A stretch of 64,000 nt of DNA from Streptomyces sp. H27-H1 (GTDB lineage: Bacteria > Actinomycetota > Actinomycetes > Streptomycetales > Streptomycetaceae), in contig NZ_JAPNLJ010000015.1 in NCBI RefSeq assembly GCF_026627445.1, forward strand, positions 124,001 through 188,000, given 5' to 3'. Shown here piece after piece: positions 43,330 to 51,966 of the stretch (position 1 is its first letter; each line of letters starts with the position of its first letter). Position numbers and translations under genes: made by a program. The notes beneath the pieces are model-generated. The model saw nothing but the letters and a program-made list of their open reading frames with translations, was not told the origin of the DNA and searched no databases.

Positions 43330-44226
43330 ATGGGGGTGCTGAGACTGAGGCTGTTCGACGTCAACGGTGGGGGTGCGGTGGAGATCACCGCACGGTCGGC
43401 GGAGCTGGAGCGCCATCTGCAGGACGTGGTCGAGGCGAACATGGAGCTCCTCCTCGGGGTCCGGTTCCTGGCGAGCGAGTACAGCACGGGGCCGGTGCAT
43501 GGAGGCCGGATCGACTCGCTCGGCTTGGACGAGAACGGGTCGCCGGTCGTCGTCGAGTACAAGCGCGGCCGTGACGCTGGCGTCATCACGCAGGGGCTCT
43601 TCTACCTGTCGTGGCTGGTCGACCACAAGGCCGAGTTCCAGCACCTGGTCCGCGACCGGCTCGGGGATGCGGCCGCGGCCCAGGTGCTGTGGAGCGCACC
43701 CAGGCTGATCTGCGTCGCGGAGGACTTCACCCGCTATGACGTCCACGCCGTACGCGAGATCCGCCGCAGCATCGACCTGGTCCGCTACAGCTACTTCGGC
43801 AGCGACTTGCTGGCGCTTGAGCCCGTGGCGACCGTGGTTGCCGACGGGGCCATCCGCAGCGACCGCAGACAGCGCAGGGCCGTACCGGGGGGAAGGCAGG
43901 CGGAGAGCGCCGGCGTCGCGGACCTGCGCACCGCACTGGAGGAGCTGCTGCTCGGGCTCGGCGACGATGTCAGCCGCGTCGACCGCAAGCAGTACCGCGC
44001 CTACCGGACACTGCGGAACTTCGCCTGCGTCAGCCACGGCCACCAGCAGGAAGTCGTCATGACACTGCGCCTGTCTCCGAAGTCGGTCGATCTCGTTCCC
44101 GGGTTCAGCCGGGATGTCGGCGAGATAGGCCACCACGGAACGGGAGATCTGGAGGTGCGTCTGCGTACTGAGCGAGATCTCCACAGGGTGGAGCCGCTCC
44201 TTCGGCTGGCCTATGAAGCAGTGTGA
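43330..44226 (+). CDS. DUF5655 / PD-(D/E)XK nuclease-like protein
   Basis: 298 aa; ATG 43330 follows AAAGGGAC. The first half has the nuclease-like core GRIDSLGLDENGSPVVVEYK with the Asp...Glu-x-Lys catalytic pattern, resembling the DUF91/NucS group. The second half (LGDDVSRVDRKQYRAYRTLR, NFACVSH, GHHGTGDLEVRL) matches DUF5655. Proteins of this kind are common in bacterial defence and mobile regions; the substrate is presumably DNA. It is the only plus-strand gene of the element, next to the tRNA junction. Confidence 0.78.
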   Translation: MGVLRLRLFDVNGGGAVEITARSAELERHLQDVVEANMELLLGVRFLASEYSTGPVHGGRIDSLGLDENGSPVVVEYKRGRDAGVITQGLFYLSWLVDHKAEFQHLVRDRLGDAAAAQVLWSAPRLICVAEDFTRYDVHAVREIRRSIDLVRYSYFGSDLLALEPVATVVADGAIRSDRRQRRAVPGGRQAESAGVADLRTALEELLLGLGDDVSRVDRKQYRAYRTLRNFACVSHGHQQEVVMTLRLSPKSVDLVPGFSRDVGEIGHHGTGDLEVRLRTERDLHRVEPLLRLAYEAV

Positions 44227-44456
44227 TGGCTCGGGCAGCAGAGTTGGTCCGTCGTGGAGGCAGCGGTGGTGGCCCTTCGAGGGAGGAATGGGGGATGGCG
44301 GTGTCCTTCCATGATGCGGCGGATTCAGGAATTCGGAAATCCTGGATCCACTGCTATGGAGAGCATCTCCCTTCCCAGCGGATCAGGGGCATCGCAGCCT
44401 TCTCCCCCACGCCAGCTGCTGGCTAGAAGTACTTCGGGGCATCTCGGGTGGCCGTG

Positions 44457-44480
44457 CCTGCCTGCCTGCCTGCCTGCCTG
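44457..44480. repeat. Tetranucleotide (CCTG)6 microsatellite
   Basis: Six perfect CCTG units in the 276-bp region between the convergent DUF5655 and DUF317 genes. It is outside both coding frames. The rest of that region shows no gene or clear hairpin. Confidence 0.9.
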
Positions 44481-44502
44481 GCTGGGCGGGTCGGGGCGGT
44501 GT

Positions 44503-45891
44503 TCAACGCCGGGGAGCGGGGCGGGGAGCCGATGCCGGAGGGCGGGCGACGGCGGCCTTCGTCGCCAGGTGGGATGCGGTTGTGGCGGCGCGGAGCTGAG
44601 GCTGCCGGAGGCCCTGACCGTGGGCGAGTTCGAAGGCGACGTCCTGGATGAGCGCTGTGGGGGCGTGCGTCGAGAGGTGGATGGCCCAGTGGGGGCTGTC
44701 GGCGGTGTTGCCGCCCCAGACGGTCCAGGCCGGCAGGACGCTGGCCTGCTTGACGGAGGTGTCGAAGCGCAGCCCAGCCCCGTGGCCGGGGGTGGGTGCC
44801 GTCCAGTCGATGAGCCGGGATCCGACCTTCAGAGGCCAGCCGACGTCCTCCAGCGGGCGGGAGGCCTGGGCGAGGTGTTCCTCCGTCACCGGGGAGTTGG
44901 TGCTCGGGCTCCAGGCGTTGTCGGTGTTGAGGCTGTCGAGCAGGGTGCGCATGATCTCGACGGGGGTGGTGGGGGTGGCGGTGGCGTGCCAGAGGCGTTC
45001 TCCGACGGGTGACTCGTAGGCGGCGATCGTCCAGGCGTCGTCGCCGCGAAGCGCTTCGTGGAGGAACTCGACGCGCAGGGTGAGAGATTCGTGGCTGGCG
45101 ATGGTCGTCTCGTCGTGGGGGCGCCACTTCTCCCACTCCTGGTGTTTGGTGAAGAAGTCGCGCAGGAGGGCTTCGTGATCGCCGGGGTCGGCGGCGTACG
45201 CGGGAACGCTCTGCGAGACCGGCTCGGCCGGGGCACCGGCCTGCACGAGCGGCGCGGCGGGCGCCGGTACACCGACGGGAAATGAGGCGAGGGCTTCGGC
45301 CGCGGCGCGCTCGATGTCTGTCGGGGGTGCGGGTCCCGGTCGTGCTGCGACGGGGTGGCTGCTGAGGAATCGGGCCACCGCCTCGGCTTCGGAGTCGAAG
45401 AACCAGGTCTCCTGGCGCAGGTAGTCCTCGCCGTGGAGGTGGATGCTCCTGCCGTCCTGGTAGGTGCCGACCGCGACGGTGGTCCAGCCGTCGTGGGCAT
45501 GCATGTGGATCACCAGACGGCCGGCGGCGATGTCGTCGTGGATGCGCTGGGCCTCGGCGCTGACCTCGCGGATCTCCTCCCGGTCCAGCCAGGTCATGGG
45601 GTAGTTGCCGTACGTCCACTCGGTGTCGATCTCCTCCTGGAGGGCGGGATCGATGTCCACGGTGGTGCCGTCTTCACGCAGGGCCTGGGCGGCCTTTCCG
45701 GCGTAGTGGGGTGCTTCGTGGTCGATGCGTGCCAGAACCATGGTCGTGTCGCTGGTCGAGCGGAATCCGTGGATGGCGAGGGCAGCGCGCGCGAGGTAGA
45801 GGGGGCTCCCGGTGATCGTGGCGGTCACGGCGGTGCCGTGGCCGGGGTGGAGCGCCAGGCGGACGTGGGCGGAGGGTGAGGGGCTGGGCAT
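44503..45891 (-). CDS. DUF317-type protein of an integrative element
   Basis: 462 aa from ATG 45891. The C-terminal half shows DUF317-like blocks: GDHEALLRDFFTKHQEWEKW, TIAAYESPVGERLWHATATP-TTPVEIMRTLLDSL, then a second copy of the pattern (VGWPLKVGSRLIDWTAP, AWTVWGGNTADSPHWAIHLS, TPTALIQDVAFELA-like). The N-terminal part contains a separate alpha/beta segment. DUF317 proteins are numerous in Streptomyces plasmids and conjugative elements and have no known activity. Last gene of the long minus-strand run. Confidence 0.72.
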   Translation of the reverse strand: MPSPSPSAHVRLALHPGHGTAVTATITGSPLYLARAALAIHGFRSTSDTTMVLARIDHEAPHYAGKAAQALREDGTTVDIDPALQEEIDTEWTYGNYPMTWLDREEIREVSAEAQRIHDDIAAGRLVIHMHAHDGWTTVAVGTYQDGRSIHLHGEDYLRQETWFFDSEAEAVARFLSSHPVAARPGPAPPTDIERAAAEALASFPVGVPAPAAPLVQAGAPAEPVSQSVPAYAADPGDHEALLRDFFTKHQEWEKWRPHDETTIASHESLTLRVEFLHEALRGDDAWTIAAYESPVGERLWHATATPTTPVEIMRTLLDSLNTDNAWSPSTNSPVTEEHLAQASRPLEDVGWPLKVGSRLIDWTAPTPGHGAGLRFDTSVKQASVLPAWTVWGGNTADSPHWAIHLSTHAPTALIQDVAFELAHGQGLRQPQLRAATTASHLATKAAVARPPASAPRPAPRR

Positions 45892-45948
45892 GGGGCTCGC
45901 TTCTCGGGTCCGGCCGGCAGAGGGCCGGCCGGACCCGGTTGGGTGGGC

Positions 45949-47079
45949 TTATCGGGAGGACCGTGTCGACACGGTGGGGGCGCGGGTGGTGCGGGGGGTG
46001 GGTGGCCCGGCCCGGGAGGCTGGGGCCGGCCGAGGGCGGGGGCGTTCGGCGGGTGTCTGGCTGGTGACGTGTTGCCAGCGGGCTCGGACCGAGGTGAGGT
46101 CGGCGAGGGCGCGGCGGCTGCCGGTGACCAGCTGGTGCGGGGAGTTCGCCGGGTCGTGGGTGAAGGCCTGGATGTGCCGGCCGGTGGTGTGGGCGTGGTG
46201 GAGGAGTGAGCGCCGCAGGATCTGCTCCCCCCAGTGCTCGGGGACCCCGGCCGAGGCGGCGAGCATGTCCAGGGCGGCCTGCGCGGTGAATGCCTCGGTG
46301 AGCAGGCCGTGCTGCTGGGCCTCCCAGAGCACGGTCACCTCGTCGACCGGGTCCCCGCGCGCGGCCAGCGAGGTCAGGCATCGGTAGAGGGCGCCGTGGA
46401 GGGGGACGGCGAAGTCCTCAGGGCGAAGCCACCGCATCGACGACAGCGCGGCCGGGTACGCGGCGGCCGTCGACAGCAGCAGCTCCTCCTCGCTCACCAC
46501 GTCCGGCCCGGTGTCGCGGGCGGGCGGTGGCGGGAGTGGGGTGCGGGGGAGCGAGCCCGGGTGGGAGGGGAACGCCGCGGCCAGGTGGTCGAGGAGGGCG
46601 GCGAGGGAGTCGGCCCGGCTCAGGGTCACGGTGGCGGGGTCCGGCAGCCCGGTGTCGGTGGCCGCCTGGATGAGGACTTCGCTGTGGGCGCGGACGGTTC
46701 GCCGAGCGTGGTCAGCCCTCACCATCCGCGCGTACGCGTGGGCGTGCGCGGGCTCGGGGCAGGCCGCGGCCAGCGTGTGGAGGTAGGACAGGGCCAGGCC
46801 GCGGGAGTTGGGGAGTGCGTGGGCGTGGACGGCATTGATCCAGACCGGCTCCTTCGCGTGCAGGGGCGAGGCCGGCGGGGTGAGCGTGGCCACCGCCGCG
46901 AACAGGGCACGGTGCCTGGCGGAGGAGAAGTGCGCGGCTTCGAGCGGGCCGACCGCCTTGATCCCGTACGGGTCGAGGAGGAGTGCGCCGAGCAGGGCCT
47001 GCTCGGCGTAGTGCACGGGCGGACCCGCGGGGATGTCCTCCAGGCCGAAGTCCGCTTCCGGAATACGGTTGTTGGCCAT
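45949..47079 (-). CDS. Twin DnaB-helicase N-terminal-domain protein
   Basis: 376 aa; ATG 47079 overlaps the methyltransferase stop (TGATG). Two copies of the DnaB N-terminal (primase-binding) helical domain are visible: AEQALLGALLLDPYGIKAVG with FSSARHRALFAAV at about 25-70, and EEELLLSTAAAYPAALSSMR with LHGALYRCLTSL at about 195-260. There is no RecA-type ATPase domain, so it is not a helicase. It may recruit or compete with host primase/helicase during element replication. Pro/Arg-rich tail. Confidence 0.8.
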   Translation of the reverse strand: MANNRIPEADFGLEDIPAGPPVHYAEQALLGALLLDPYGIKAVGPLEAAHFSSARHRALFAAVATLTPPASPLHAKEPVWINAVHAHALPNSRGLALSYLHTLAAACPEPAHAHAYARMVRADHARRTVRAHSEVLIQAATDTGLPDPATVTLSRADSLAALLDHLAAAFPSHPGSLPRTPLPPPPARDTGPDVVSEEELLLSTAAAYPAALSSMRWLRPEDFAVPLHGALYRCLTSLAARGDPVDEVTVLWEAQQHGLLTEAFTAQAALDMLAASAGVPEHWGEQILRRSLLHHAHTTGRHIQAFTHDPANSPHQLVTGSRRALADLTSVRARWQHVTSQTPAERPRPRPAPASRAGPPTPRTTRAPTVSTRSSR

Positions 47080-48314
47080 CAGGCCGCCAGCACGAAGTCG
47101 GAGCGGGTGAGGGTCTTGCCGAGGTGCGGAGCCAGAAGGTGGGCCGCAAGAAGAGGCGGTACGGCGTTGCCTATCTGGGAGAACTGCTGGCCCTTCGTAC
47201 CGGCCCAGGGATAGTCCGCCGGGAAAGTCTGCAGCGCCCCGGCCTCGGTGGCGGTGATCCGGATCGGATCAGGCGCCGGATCCAGTCCGCCAGATGCCGC
47301 CGCCGAGGCTTCGGCGACCCACACGCACTCGTTCGCTCGGTGGCCGAAGAACAGGGTGCCGGCGGGCTCGTGCGCACCGCGGACGGTTGCGTTCGCTTGA
47401 TTGTTGCTGCGCAGGGACCAGGACCAGGGACAGTTCCCGCAGGTGCAGGACGGGGTCACCGCCCGGGAGGCGCGACCACGAGTACGTCGCGGGGCGGCGG
47501 TCGGCCTGGGCGCCTTCCAGGTACCGCGGTCGCGGGCGTCGGTGAGGGTCTTGCGGGCCCCCGTAGGGAAGGGCTCGGGGCCGCCGCCAGGCCCGCCGCC
47601 GGCGCACACGGTGGGCACGGGGCGGTCGGTGGCGCCCCAGCCGAGGGCTTCGGCCATGGACACCCACTTCTCGCGGCCTGGCCCGAACAGCGACTCGGGC
47701 TCGGCGGCCTCGGCGTGGGTGGGGGGCGGTGGCTCGGCTGTGCGGGTCCGGGAGGCGAGCAGGATCGCCCGCTTCCTGGTCTGCGGTACCCCGTAGTCGG
47801 CGGCATTGAGGATCCCGGTCCAGACGGAGAAGCCCCAGGTACGCAGGATCACGGCGTACTGCCGCCATAGCGGCAGGACGTCCGGGACCTCCTCCATGGC
47901 GATCCACTCCGGCTCGCCGACCTGGTGCAGGGCGTGGAGGTAGCGCATCGGCTCCGCGGCCAGCAGGCTCCGGGGATCCTTGCAGGCGGTCAGCAGCTTC
48001 GCGCGGGTGTCGCGTCCGGCGGCGAGGTCGGCGACGGCCTGGTGGACGAGTGGCTGGTCGAGCAGGCCGAGCCGCTTGCCGGCCATCGACCATGCCTGAC
48101 ACGGCGGGCTCGCTATGAACCCGAGGGTGCGGCCGACCAGTGGCCACGCCGGGTACATGGCCACATCAGTGCGGATCGTCAACTGGCCTGCGCGGGCGCG
48201 GGTCTTGCACGCCCACTCGTCCCACTCCAGACCGACGTCGCGCACGCCCAGGACGTGCATGGCGTGGCTCCAGCCCCCGGGACCGGCAAAGAGGTCCACC
48301 ACGAGCCTTTCCAT
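47079..48314 (-). CDS. DNA (cytosine-5) methyltransferase
   Basis: 411 aa; ATG 48314 overlaps the preceding stop (TGATG). Motif I DLFAGPGGWSHA, catalytic motif IV ASPPCQAWSMAG with the nucleophilic Cys, motif VI MEEVPDV (ENV variant), motif VIII PQTRKRAILLAS, and motif X QIGNAVPPLLA are all present. The target-recognition region contains a Cys cluster (PSCTCGNCPW) that could bind zinc. No restriction endonuclease is adjacent, so it is probably an orphan protective methyltransferase of the element. Confidence 0.92.
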   Translation of the reverse strand: MERLVVDLFAGPGGWSHAMHVLGVRDVGLEWDEWACKTRARAGQLTIRTDVAMYPAWPLVGRTLGFIASPPCQAWSMAGKRLGLLDQPLVHQAVADLAAGRDTRAKLLTACKDPRSLLAAEPMRYLHALHQVGEPEWIAMEEVPDVLPLWRQYAVILRTWGFSVWTGILNAADYGVPQTRKRAILLASRTRTAEPPPPTHAEAAEPESLFGPGREKWVSMAEALGWGATDRPVPTVCAGGGPGGGPEPFPTGARKTLTDARDRGTWKAPRPTAAPRRTRGRASRAVTPSCTCGNCPWSWSLRSNNQANATVRGAHEPAGTLFFGHRANECVWVAEASAAASGGLDPAPDPIRITATEAGALQTFPADYPWAGTKGQQFSQIGNAVPPLLAAHLLAPHLGKTLTRSDFVLAA

Positions 48315-49204
48315 CACGAGGCCAGCCCGAAGTCGTCCTGCTCCTGCTCGCTTTCCTCGCCTCGGCAGGCCCAGGGCGAGCACCCGTTGGCCACGCCGTT
48401 CTCCAGCTCGTCGGATGCGGCGGCATCACGTTCCGAGCGGGTGACATGGTCGATCGGGGCCACGGCGAGCGGGACGCGGGAGCGATGGAGAAAAGCCTCA
48501 CCCAGCAGCGGATTACCCGATGCATTGGCCCTTGCGTTTCCCTGCCGGATGGCCGCGTCGAAGGCTACGACGTCGTCCCATTCAGCCGGGGAGTTATCCC
48601 GCAGGCTCCGCCACTGGCATCCGAGGCAGCTCGACTTCGGGGTGTCCGCCAGGCTGACGCTGGAAAGGTAGCGGATGCAGTCTGCGCGCGACCAGTCGAG
48701 ATCGCTGATCAGTGGATGCCGATTGCGCATGTACTTCACGTCGGAGTCCTTGGCGCGATGGAACTCATCCGTCGATATGCCGACCCACTGCTCGACGTAA
48801 AGGCCCTTGGGAACCCGCTGCGGATACGGGAAACCCAGCAGCTCACGAACCTGTCGTTTAATCGGCTTGATCTTATACTCGCCGGTACATTGGCGCCTGG
48901 TCATTCCAGGGAGACTGTCTCGGTTGAGAATGTAGAGCGGCATGGAGGCGAATCGGCGTTCCGGATCCAGGGCGTCATCCCTGATGTTCCCTGAAGAAAC
49001 TCGGAGAATCGGTATACCGGCCGGTTTGGCTACCTCGCGTTCTAGCCGGTCGAGGTGATCATAAACGGCCTGGGGTTCCCAGCCTGTGTCGGCGAAGACC
49101 GCGAAGTCGATTCGCGGGAGTATTCCTTCGGCGGAAAGCGCGAGCAGGCAGGACGACTGTACTCCGGCGCCCAGAGAAAGGATGCGGTAGCGGGGGTTTT
49201 CCAA
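48314..49204 (-). CDS. PP-loop ATPase, PAPS-reductase-like
   Basis: 296 aa from TTG 49204; no ATG or GTG is available at the N-terminus. The start RYRILSLGAGVQSSCLLALS carries the PP-loop (SLGAGVQSS) of the phosphoadenosine-phosphosulfate reductase/adenine nucleotide hydrolase family, followed by DFAVFADTGWEPQAVYDHLD. Later RRQCTGEYKIKPIKR and SSCLGCQWRSL supply Cys residues. Phage and plasmid copies lie beside DNA methyltransferases, as here; related DndC activates sulfur for DNA. True substrate unknown. Translationally coupled to the methyltransferase gene. Confidence 0.82.
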   Translation of the reverse strand: MENPRYRILSLGAGVQSSCLLALSAEGILPRIDFAVFADTGWEPQAVYDHLDRLEREVAKPAGIPILRVSSGNIRDDALDPERRFASMPLYILNRDSLPGMTRRQCTGEYKIKPIKRQVRELLGFPYPQRVPKGLYVEQWVGISTDEFHRAKDSDVKYMRNRHPLISDLDWSRADCIRYLSSVSLADTPKSSCLGCQWRSLRDNSPAEWDDVVAFDAAIRQGNARANASGNPLLGEAFLHRSRVPLAVAPIDHVTRSERDAAASDELENGVANGCSPWACRGEESEQEQDDFGLAS

Positions 49205-49249
49205 GAGAGGGGATCCAAGGGGTGGTACGGGCGCCGAAGGCGATCACGG
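49198..49249 (-). repeat. Leader motif copy A at the start of the PP-loop ATPase gene
   Basis: A ~52-base stretch ending in TTGGAAA closely matches one at 51131-51180 (about 39 of 50 aligned bases by eye, with a 2-base gap). Shared core: GCCCG-ACCAC, then TCCC and CTTGGAAA. The TTG start codon lies at its end. It may be a duplicated promoter/ribosome-site cassette. Confidence 0.6.
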
Positions 49250-49285
49250 CGCGAAGGAGGCGGACAGAGGGGAAGAGCGGACGGA

Positions 49286-50218
49286 TCAGCGGGCCTTTGC
49301 CGCTGCCGCAGTGGTGCGGGCAGGGAGGGAGCTGGGCGCTGACCGGGCTGGTGGGCGGGGACCGTGCCCGAGGAAGGACGTCACGGCCGTTGCCCCGCTG
49401 AGGGTGAGGCGGACCCGGTCGTTCGGGGGACCCCCGCTGAAGTCCGGCGGCGCGGACCCGGGTTCCACCGCAACGAGCCCGGCGTGTTCCAGAGCGCGCA
49501 GGGTGTCGATGCGCACGGAACTGCCACGGCTGTGAACCAGCTCGCGGCCCTCCCGTCGGCCGATCACGAGGTGTCCCCGGGCGGTGGCCTGAAGCGCAGC
49601 CTGCTCGCCGGGAGTCAACGCATCGTTAGTGATGGGCGTCGCGGGCCGACGCCGGTGGATCTCGGAAGCAACGGCGCTCGCCGACTCCAGGGCCATGACC
49701 GCAGCCAGCGCTGTCAGTTCCCGTGCGAGCTGTATCTGGTGTGCGACTTCACCGCTCCCGGACGGTGGGGCCGAGAGCGAAGCCGGGCTGCTGAGTCGGG
49801 CCTTGGCCTGGGCAAGGTGGCGTACCGCTTGTCCGGTCAGGACAGCCAGGTGCTTGATCCGGACCGTGGCCTCGGTCAACGTCACACCCGCGTACATCGG
49901 CTGGTCGACGATGGCCTGTACGGCCTCCAGGCACGCGCCCACCAGGACTTGCGCGGAGGCGTGCCCCCAGGTGGCACCGTAGGCCGGCTGGAGCCGGGCG
50001 AGGTGATCGTTGTGCTGGGTGAACTGGTCGGCGAGTGCGAGCAGACGCACCACGGGTGAAGGCGGGGTGGGGATGGACGGCGGTCGGGCAGCTGACGCGG
50101 ACAGCGCGGGTGGAGCGGCTACGGACGGCGCCGGAGGGCTGGGCGCGGTCTTCGAGGGGCGGTCGGGCCCGGAGGTTGTGGGTGGGTCGGGCAGGGCGAA
50201 GAGGGCATCATCGGTCAT
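49286..50218 (-). CDS. Helical protein with C-terminal winged-helix domain (paralogue 1)
   Basis: 310 aa from ATG 50218; ribosome site weak, and GTG 50245 is an alternative. A Pro/Ala/Ser-rich head of ~65 residues precedes a long helical region (VVRLLALADQFTQHNDHLAR to ALESASAVASEIHRR). The tail (LTPGEQAALQATARGHLVIG, SSVRIDTLRALEHAGLVAVE, VRLTLSG) has the spacing of a winged helix. Three neighbours share this plan. Inferred role: regulation or partition of the element; no known family recognised. Confidence 0.65.
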   Translation of the reverse strand: MTDDALFALPDPPTTSGPDRPSKTAPSPPAPSVAAPPALSASAARPPSIPTPPSPVVRLLALADQFTQHNDHLARLQPAYGATWGHASAQVLVGACLEAVQAIVDQPMYAGVTLTEATVRIKHLAVLTGQAVRHLAQAKARLSSPASLSAPPSGSGEVAHQIQLARELTALAAVMALESASAVASEIHRRRPATPITNDALTPGEQAALQATARGHLVIGRREGRELVHSRGSSVRIDTLRALEHAGLVAVEPGSAPPDFSGGPPNDRVRLTLSGATAVTSFLGHGPRPPARSAPSSLPARTTAAAAKAR

Positions 50219-50282
50219 GAACGGGTGGGACCTTCGTAGGTGCACCGCCAGGCGGGACGGTCCGCCACCGGGGCGGATCTGG

Positions 50283-51137
50283 TCAGCGGGCGTATGTGGG
50301 ACCTGGGCGACGCGGAGGTACGGGCAGAACGGGCTCGAGCGCGGGACCGAGGCGTCGGAGAGCTTCGTGCCCCGGGGCGTCGAGGACGCGGCGTCCCAGG
50401 TCCGTCACGCGGAGCCGCTGTCCGGCGGTGAGGCTTCCGCTGGCGTCTAGGCGGACGAGCTCCTTGCTCGTCAGCGAGTCCACGGTCGCCGTGGAGATCC
50501 GCTCGCCGCTGCCGATCCAGATCCGACGGGCGCCTCTCCGGTCGGCGGACAGGAGGACCTGGTCGTCCGCGATAAGGCATAGGGCCCGGTACTCGGCCCG
50601 GTTCGAGTCGGGCAGCGGCACGGGTTCGGCGGCGCGGGTCGCCTCGCGCAGGCCGGCTGTCTGGGTGAAGGCGGCGGCGTTGTGACAGGCGGCACGGGCT
50701 GCCTGGATCAATGCGACGGCGCTGTCGAGATGCCCGTCGAGGGCCCACCGGTGGACGGCTGGCTGGGCGAACATCCGTCCGGCGGCAGGATCCGGGAGCC
50801 CGTCGGCACGGTGGTACTCGGCTGCCACCGCAACCGCCCCCATGACGTGGGCCGTGATGTCGGAGGAGGTCTTGACGAGCTGCCCGAGGGACTCCACGGC
50901 GTGGTGCCCGGACACGGTGGTGTAAGCGTACGGCCGCTCGGCGGTGCTCAGCAGCAGCACGAGGGCGGTGGCGGACAGATCTTGGGCGGTGGCGTACCAG
51001 GACGCGAGAGTCGGCAGCGAGCCGATGCCGGCGACGGGGCGGGCTCCGGCGAGGAGTTCACCGAAGGCGCCGAGGTCGGTGGACAGGCCGTGAAGGCGCT
51101 CGATCGTGCGAGCCGCTTCGAAGGGGAGGCTTTCCAA
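50283..51137 (-). CDS. Helical protein with C-terminal winged-helix domain (paralogue 2)
   Basis: 284 aa from TTG 51137 (TTGGAAAGC), at the end of a leader also found before the PP-loop gene. A helical N-terminal 175 residues (FEAARTIERLHGLSTDLGAF, HVMGAVAVAAEYHRADGL) is followed by a winged-helix-like tail (RIWIGSGERISTATVDSLTS, KELVRLDASGSL, LRVTDLGRRVLDA). It resembles paralogues 1 and 4 in layout. Function unknown. Confidence 0.62.
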   Translation of the reverse strand: MESLPFEAARTIERLHGLSTDLGAFGELLAGARPVAGIGSLPTLASWYATAQDLSATALVLLLSTAERPYAYTTVSGHHAVESLGQLVKTSSDITAHVMGAVAVAAEYHRADGLPDPAAGRMFAQPAVHRWALDGHLDSAVALIQAARAACHNAAAFTQTAGLREATRAAEPVPLPDSNRAEYRALCLIADDQVLLSADRRGARRIWIGSGERISTATVDSLTSKELVRLDASGSLTAGQRLRVTDLGRRVLDAPGHEALRRLGPALEPVLPVPPRRPGPTYAR

Positions 51138-51180
51138 GAAGGGATTCCAGGAGTGGTTCGGGCACCGGAGGTTGCCACGG
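51131..51180 (-). repeat. Leader motif copy B at the start of paralogue 2
   Basis: Second copy of the leader found at 49198-49249, again ending with CTTGGAAA so that the TTG is the start codon. Outside this stretch the two gene starts are not similar. Confidence 0.6.
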
Positions 51181-51265
51181 TGCGAGGCGGGGAGCGGGGC
51201 AGGGCATCAACAGGTAGGCGGCGTGCGGGGAGGTGACCGGTACGAACACGGCGGGAGGGGCTGGG

Positions 51266-51859
51266 TCAGCGGGTTCGGACGGGTCCGGACGCGGTGTGTG
51301 CGTGGGGGACGGCTAGAGCAGTGGGTGCCGCGGGCTCGGTCGGCGCGGTGGTCACGCCGGGGCTGTCCGCTGCACGGGCGATGAGTTGCTGGTCCTCGCG
51401 CCGTGCGGCGAACGAGGCCAGGCGATAGGACAGCCGCTGTGCCAGCCGGCTGTACGTCTTCGCCGCCCGATCCAGCTCCTCGGTGGCCTCGCTCAGCCTG
51501 CTGCGGCTCGCCGCCGGGGTCTCATCGGCGTCTTCGTACAGCAGGACTTCGGTGCGGCGGTGGATGGCGAACGTGCACAGGGTGGCCGCGAGGGATACCT
51601 GGGTGGTGGCTTCCACGAGCTTGGCGAGGTTCTCGTGGCCGCCCTTCATGGCGGCGTACTGGCTGGTCGACAGCACGAGGGCCTGCTGGGTGCACTGCAT
51701 CGCGAATTCCTGTACGCGGATGGCGGTCGGCCCGATCTCGCGCAGGGGTTTGGCCATCTCTCCCGCCCTCACGCTCTCCACCTCCTCGCGAAGGGCCTTC
51801 AGGGTGGGGGCCACCTGGCCCAGGAGGCGTGTCTGTTCTACAAGGTCGACGATCTGCAG
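51266..51859 (-). CDS. Helical protein (paralogue 3), apparent CTG start
   Basis: 197 aa if CTG 51859 is the start, preceded by GGGAG with 6-base spacing. The first ATG/GTG/TTG in frame is GTG 51814, but convincing coding (LQIVDLVEQTRLLGQ) lies upstream of it, and open frame continues back almost to the stop of paralogue 4 through a Pro/Ser/Ala-rich stretch like the head of paralogue 1. The body is all helical (EEVESVRAGEMAKPL, LVLSTSQYAAMKGG, LVEATTQVSLAATLCTF). It lacks the winged-helix tail of its neighbours. Function unknown. Confidence 0.55.
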   Translation of the reverse strand: MQIVDLVEQTRLLGQVAPTLKALREEVESVRAGEMAKPLREIGPTAIRVQEFAMQCTQQALVLSTSQYAAMKGGHENLAKLVEATTQVSLAATLCTFAIHRRTEVLLYEDADETPAASRSRLSEATEELDRAAKTYSRLAQRLSYRLASFAARREDQQLIARAADSPGVTTAPTEPAAPTALAVPHAHTASGPVRTR

Positions 51860-51966
51860 GACGAACTCCCATGAGGCGTTGGGTACGGGCTGGGTTCCCG
51901 GGCGCGGGGACGAAGGTGTGGGCGCTTTTGCCGACGGGCGGTCCGAGGCGTTGTCTCGAAGCCCGG

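Noticed and set aside
44227..44502. Possible small gene between the DUF5655 and DUF317 genes
   Set aside because: Open frames there are short, lack ribosome sites and cross the CCTG microsatellite.
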